Of a stretch of 47,145 nt of DNA, positions 46,382-47,145 are shown piece after piece (the first letter of the stretch is position 1; every line of letters starts with the position of its first letter). The notes below the pieces were generated by a model. That model did no database searches. It had not been told where the DNA came from and saw only the letters and a program-made list of their open reading frames with translations. Source of the stretch: Heterostelium multicystogenum. Lineage: Eukaryota > Evosea > Eumycetozoa > Acytosteliales > Acytosteliaceae. The position numbers and the translations under genes were made by a program. The DNA is taken from NCBI GenBank assembly GCA_003667245.1, contig RCNN01000310.1, positions 1 through 47,145 on the forward strand, in the 5' to 3' direction.

Positions 46382-47053
46382 TTACACCGCGATTGGCTGA
46401 TTAACTGCTGGTGAAGCGGGTGCCATGAACTGATTGGAGTCCTTTTTTGCTTGGTATGCTGCGGCTCTGGCTGCTTTTGCTGCTGCTTTTGCTGCTTCCT
46501 TTGCTGCTAGTTCCGCTGCTTTTGCCTCTTTGTGTTTAATTGCTGATGCTGGTCTAAGCTTTCTTCGATTCTTCTTAAGACCTGGTCTCTTTGGTCGTGG
46601 TGGTTGATGCACATGTTTCTTCTTGACTGCAAGTGGATTTGGTGCAGTTTCCTTATTTTTCTTTTTCTTCTTCTTCTTCTCTTCTTCTTCTTTACTAGTC
46701 TTTTCAGCTGTTTCTGCATCACTGCCATCGCTATCTTCTTTGTCCTCACCTTCGTCGCCGTCTTCTCTCTTTCTCTTCTTTTCTTTATCTTCACCTTTTT
46801 CGCTGGTGGTGGTGGTAGTTGTCTCTTTGTTCTTTTCCTTCTCTCTCTCTGTCTTTGGTACATATTTGTCGCCGAACTTTTTGCTTTCAGCAGCAGCTCT
46901 TTATCGATATCGTCTGTCTTTGTAAAGTAGCTTATGTGTCTGATCTGTTCTACGGTAGGAAGCAGTTGATGGTTTCTCTAGAATGAGCTTGTTTGTCAAA
47001 AGGAAAACCAGAGGTACCACCTGGTTGCTGTCTAAGTTCAAATCTACTATCAT
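46382..47053 (-). CDS. Lys/Glu-rich and Ala-rich nuclear-type protein, unrecognised
   Basis: ATG 47053 gives MIVDLNLDSNQVVPLVFLLT and NKLILE, then in shifted frames LLPTVEQIRHISYFTKTDDI, DKELLLKAKKFGDKYVPK, a long Lys/Glu/Asp stretch (TEREKEKNKETTTTTSEKGE...EEEKKKKKKNKE), a basic block HQPPRPKRPGLKKNRRKLRP, an Ala/Lys helix (AAELAAKEAAKAAAKAARAA) and the end MAPASPAVNQPIAV. Indels near 46975, 46900 and 46865 are needed. The basic block could be a nuclear or nucleolar localisation signal. The first 70 residues look like a small folded domain I do not recognise. It could have an upstream exon to the right of the window. Confidence 0.55.
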
Positions 47054-47145
47054 TGTTTTGAATTGCAATAAAAATGTATTTGGCTTTACTAAACTACAAA
47101 CAATGAAACCGTTCGTTAATATCTATTGTGAATAAACATATGCAA

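Noticed and set aside
46604..46930. Plus-strand Phe/Leu/Ser-rich frames
   Set aside because: Antisense of the Lys/Glu-rich region of the gene at 46382-47053.
1..47145. tRNA, rRNA or CRISPR arrays
   Set aside because: I looked for GGTTCGANNC-type B boxes, rRNA-like blocks, the dictyostelid class I RNA motif CCTTACAGCAA and regularly spaced direct repeats; none was convincing. The FNIP and CTDC arrays are contiguous coding repeats without spacers.

Overview
The window reads as nuclear DNA of a social amoeba (Dictyostelia). The signs are AT-rich spacers, short introns with GT(A/T)NGT donors, Asn/Gln/Ser homopolymers inside conserved proteins, FNIP-repeat protein kinase genes, and an EcmA/EcmB-type matrix protein built of CTDC cysteine repeats. 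The species cannot be fixed from sequence alone. Nearly every conserved gene carries scattered one-base indels, mostly in homopolymers and often compensating one another. I therefore treat most frameshifts as probable assembly or base-calling errors and give each locus as one gene with its breaks noted.

Layout. 1-255: 5' end of a gene leaving the left edge (-). 578-4257: left arm of a large inverted duplication holding a decayed FNIP-kinase gene. 4600-5375: PHO80-like cyclin (-). 5376-13327: about 8 kb without a convincing gene, with several hairpins and palindromes, one of them a TGACGTCA site. 13328-14357: four-span membrane protein (-). 14773-16903: Xaa-Pro aminopeptidase (-). 17091-19675: a CAMTA-like protein with CG-1 and TIG domains that ends in leucine-rich repeats instead of ankyrin repeats (-). 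20444-23820: TEL2/TELO2 (+). 23821-26741: promoter-like spacer. 26742-28981: Ecm-type CTDC-repeat protein (+). 29328-33414: right arm of the inverted duplication with a better preserved FNIP-kinase gene (-).

33415-37713 looks like a lineage-specific island: a decayed coding fragment, a Uma2-type (restriction-endonuclease-fold) gene with an intron, a small two-exon gene, a zinc-ribbon/coiled-coil gene and a small secreted Cys peptide. 38255-40288: F-box plus ribonuclease-inhibitor-like LRR protein (-). 41342-42554: TrmN6/YfiC-like methyltransferase (+). 42805-43737: His/Gly-rich protein encoded by a 9-bp minisatellite (-). 44550-45839: ALG2 mannosyltransferase (-). 46382-47053: Lys/Glu-rich and Ala-rich protein, unrecognised (-).

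How the genes relate. Most are independent eukaryotic units: housekeeping (TEL2 in PIKK assembly, ALG2 in N-glycan synthesis, aminopeptidase P in peptide turnover), regulation (cyclin, CAMTA-like factor, F-box protein) and development (Ecm-type matrix protein). The most unusual content is the CG-1/TIG/LRR architecture, the amoebal Uma2 gene and its neighbours, and the 25-kb-spaced inverted FNIP-kinase pair.
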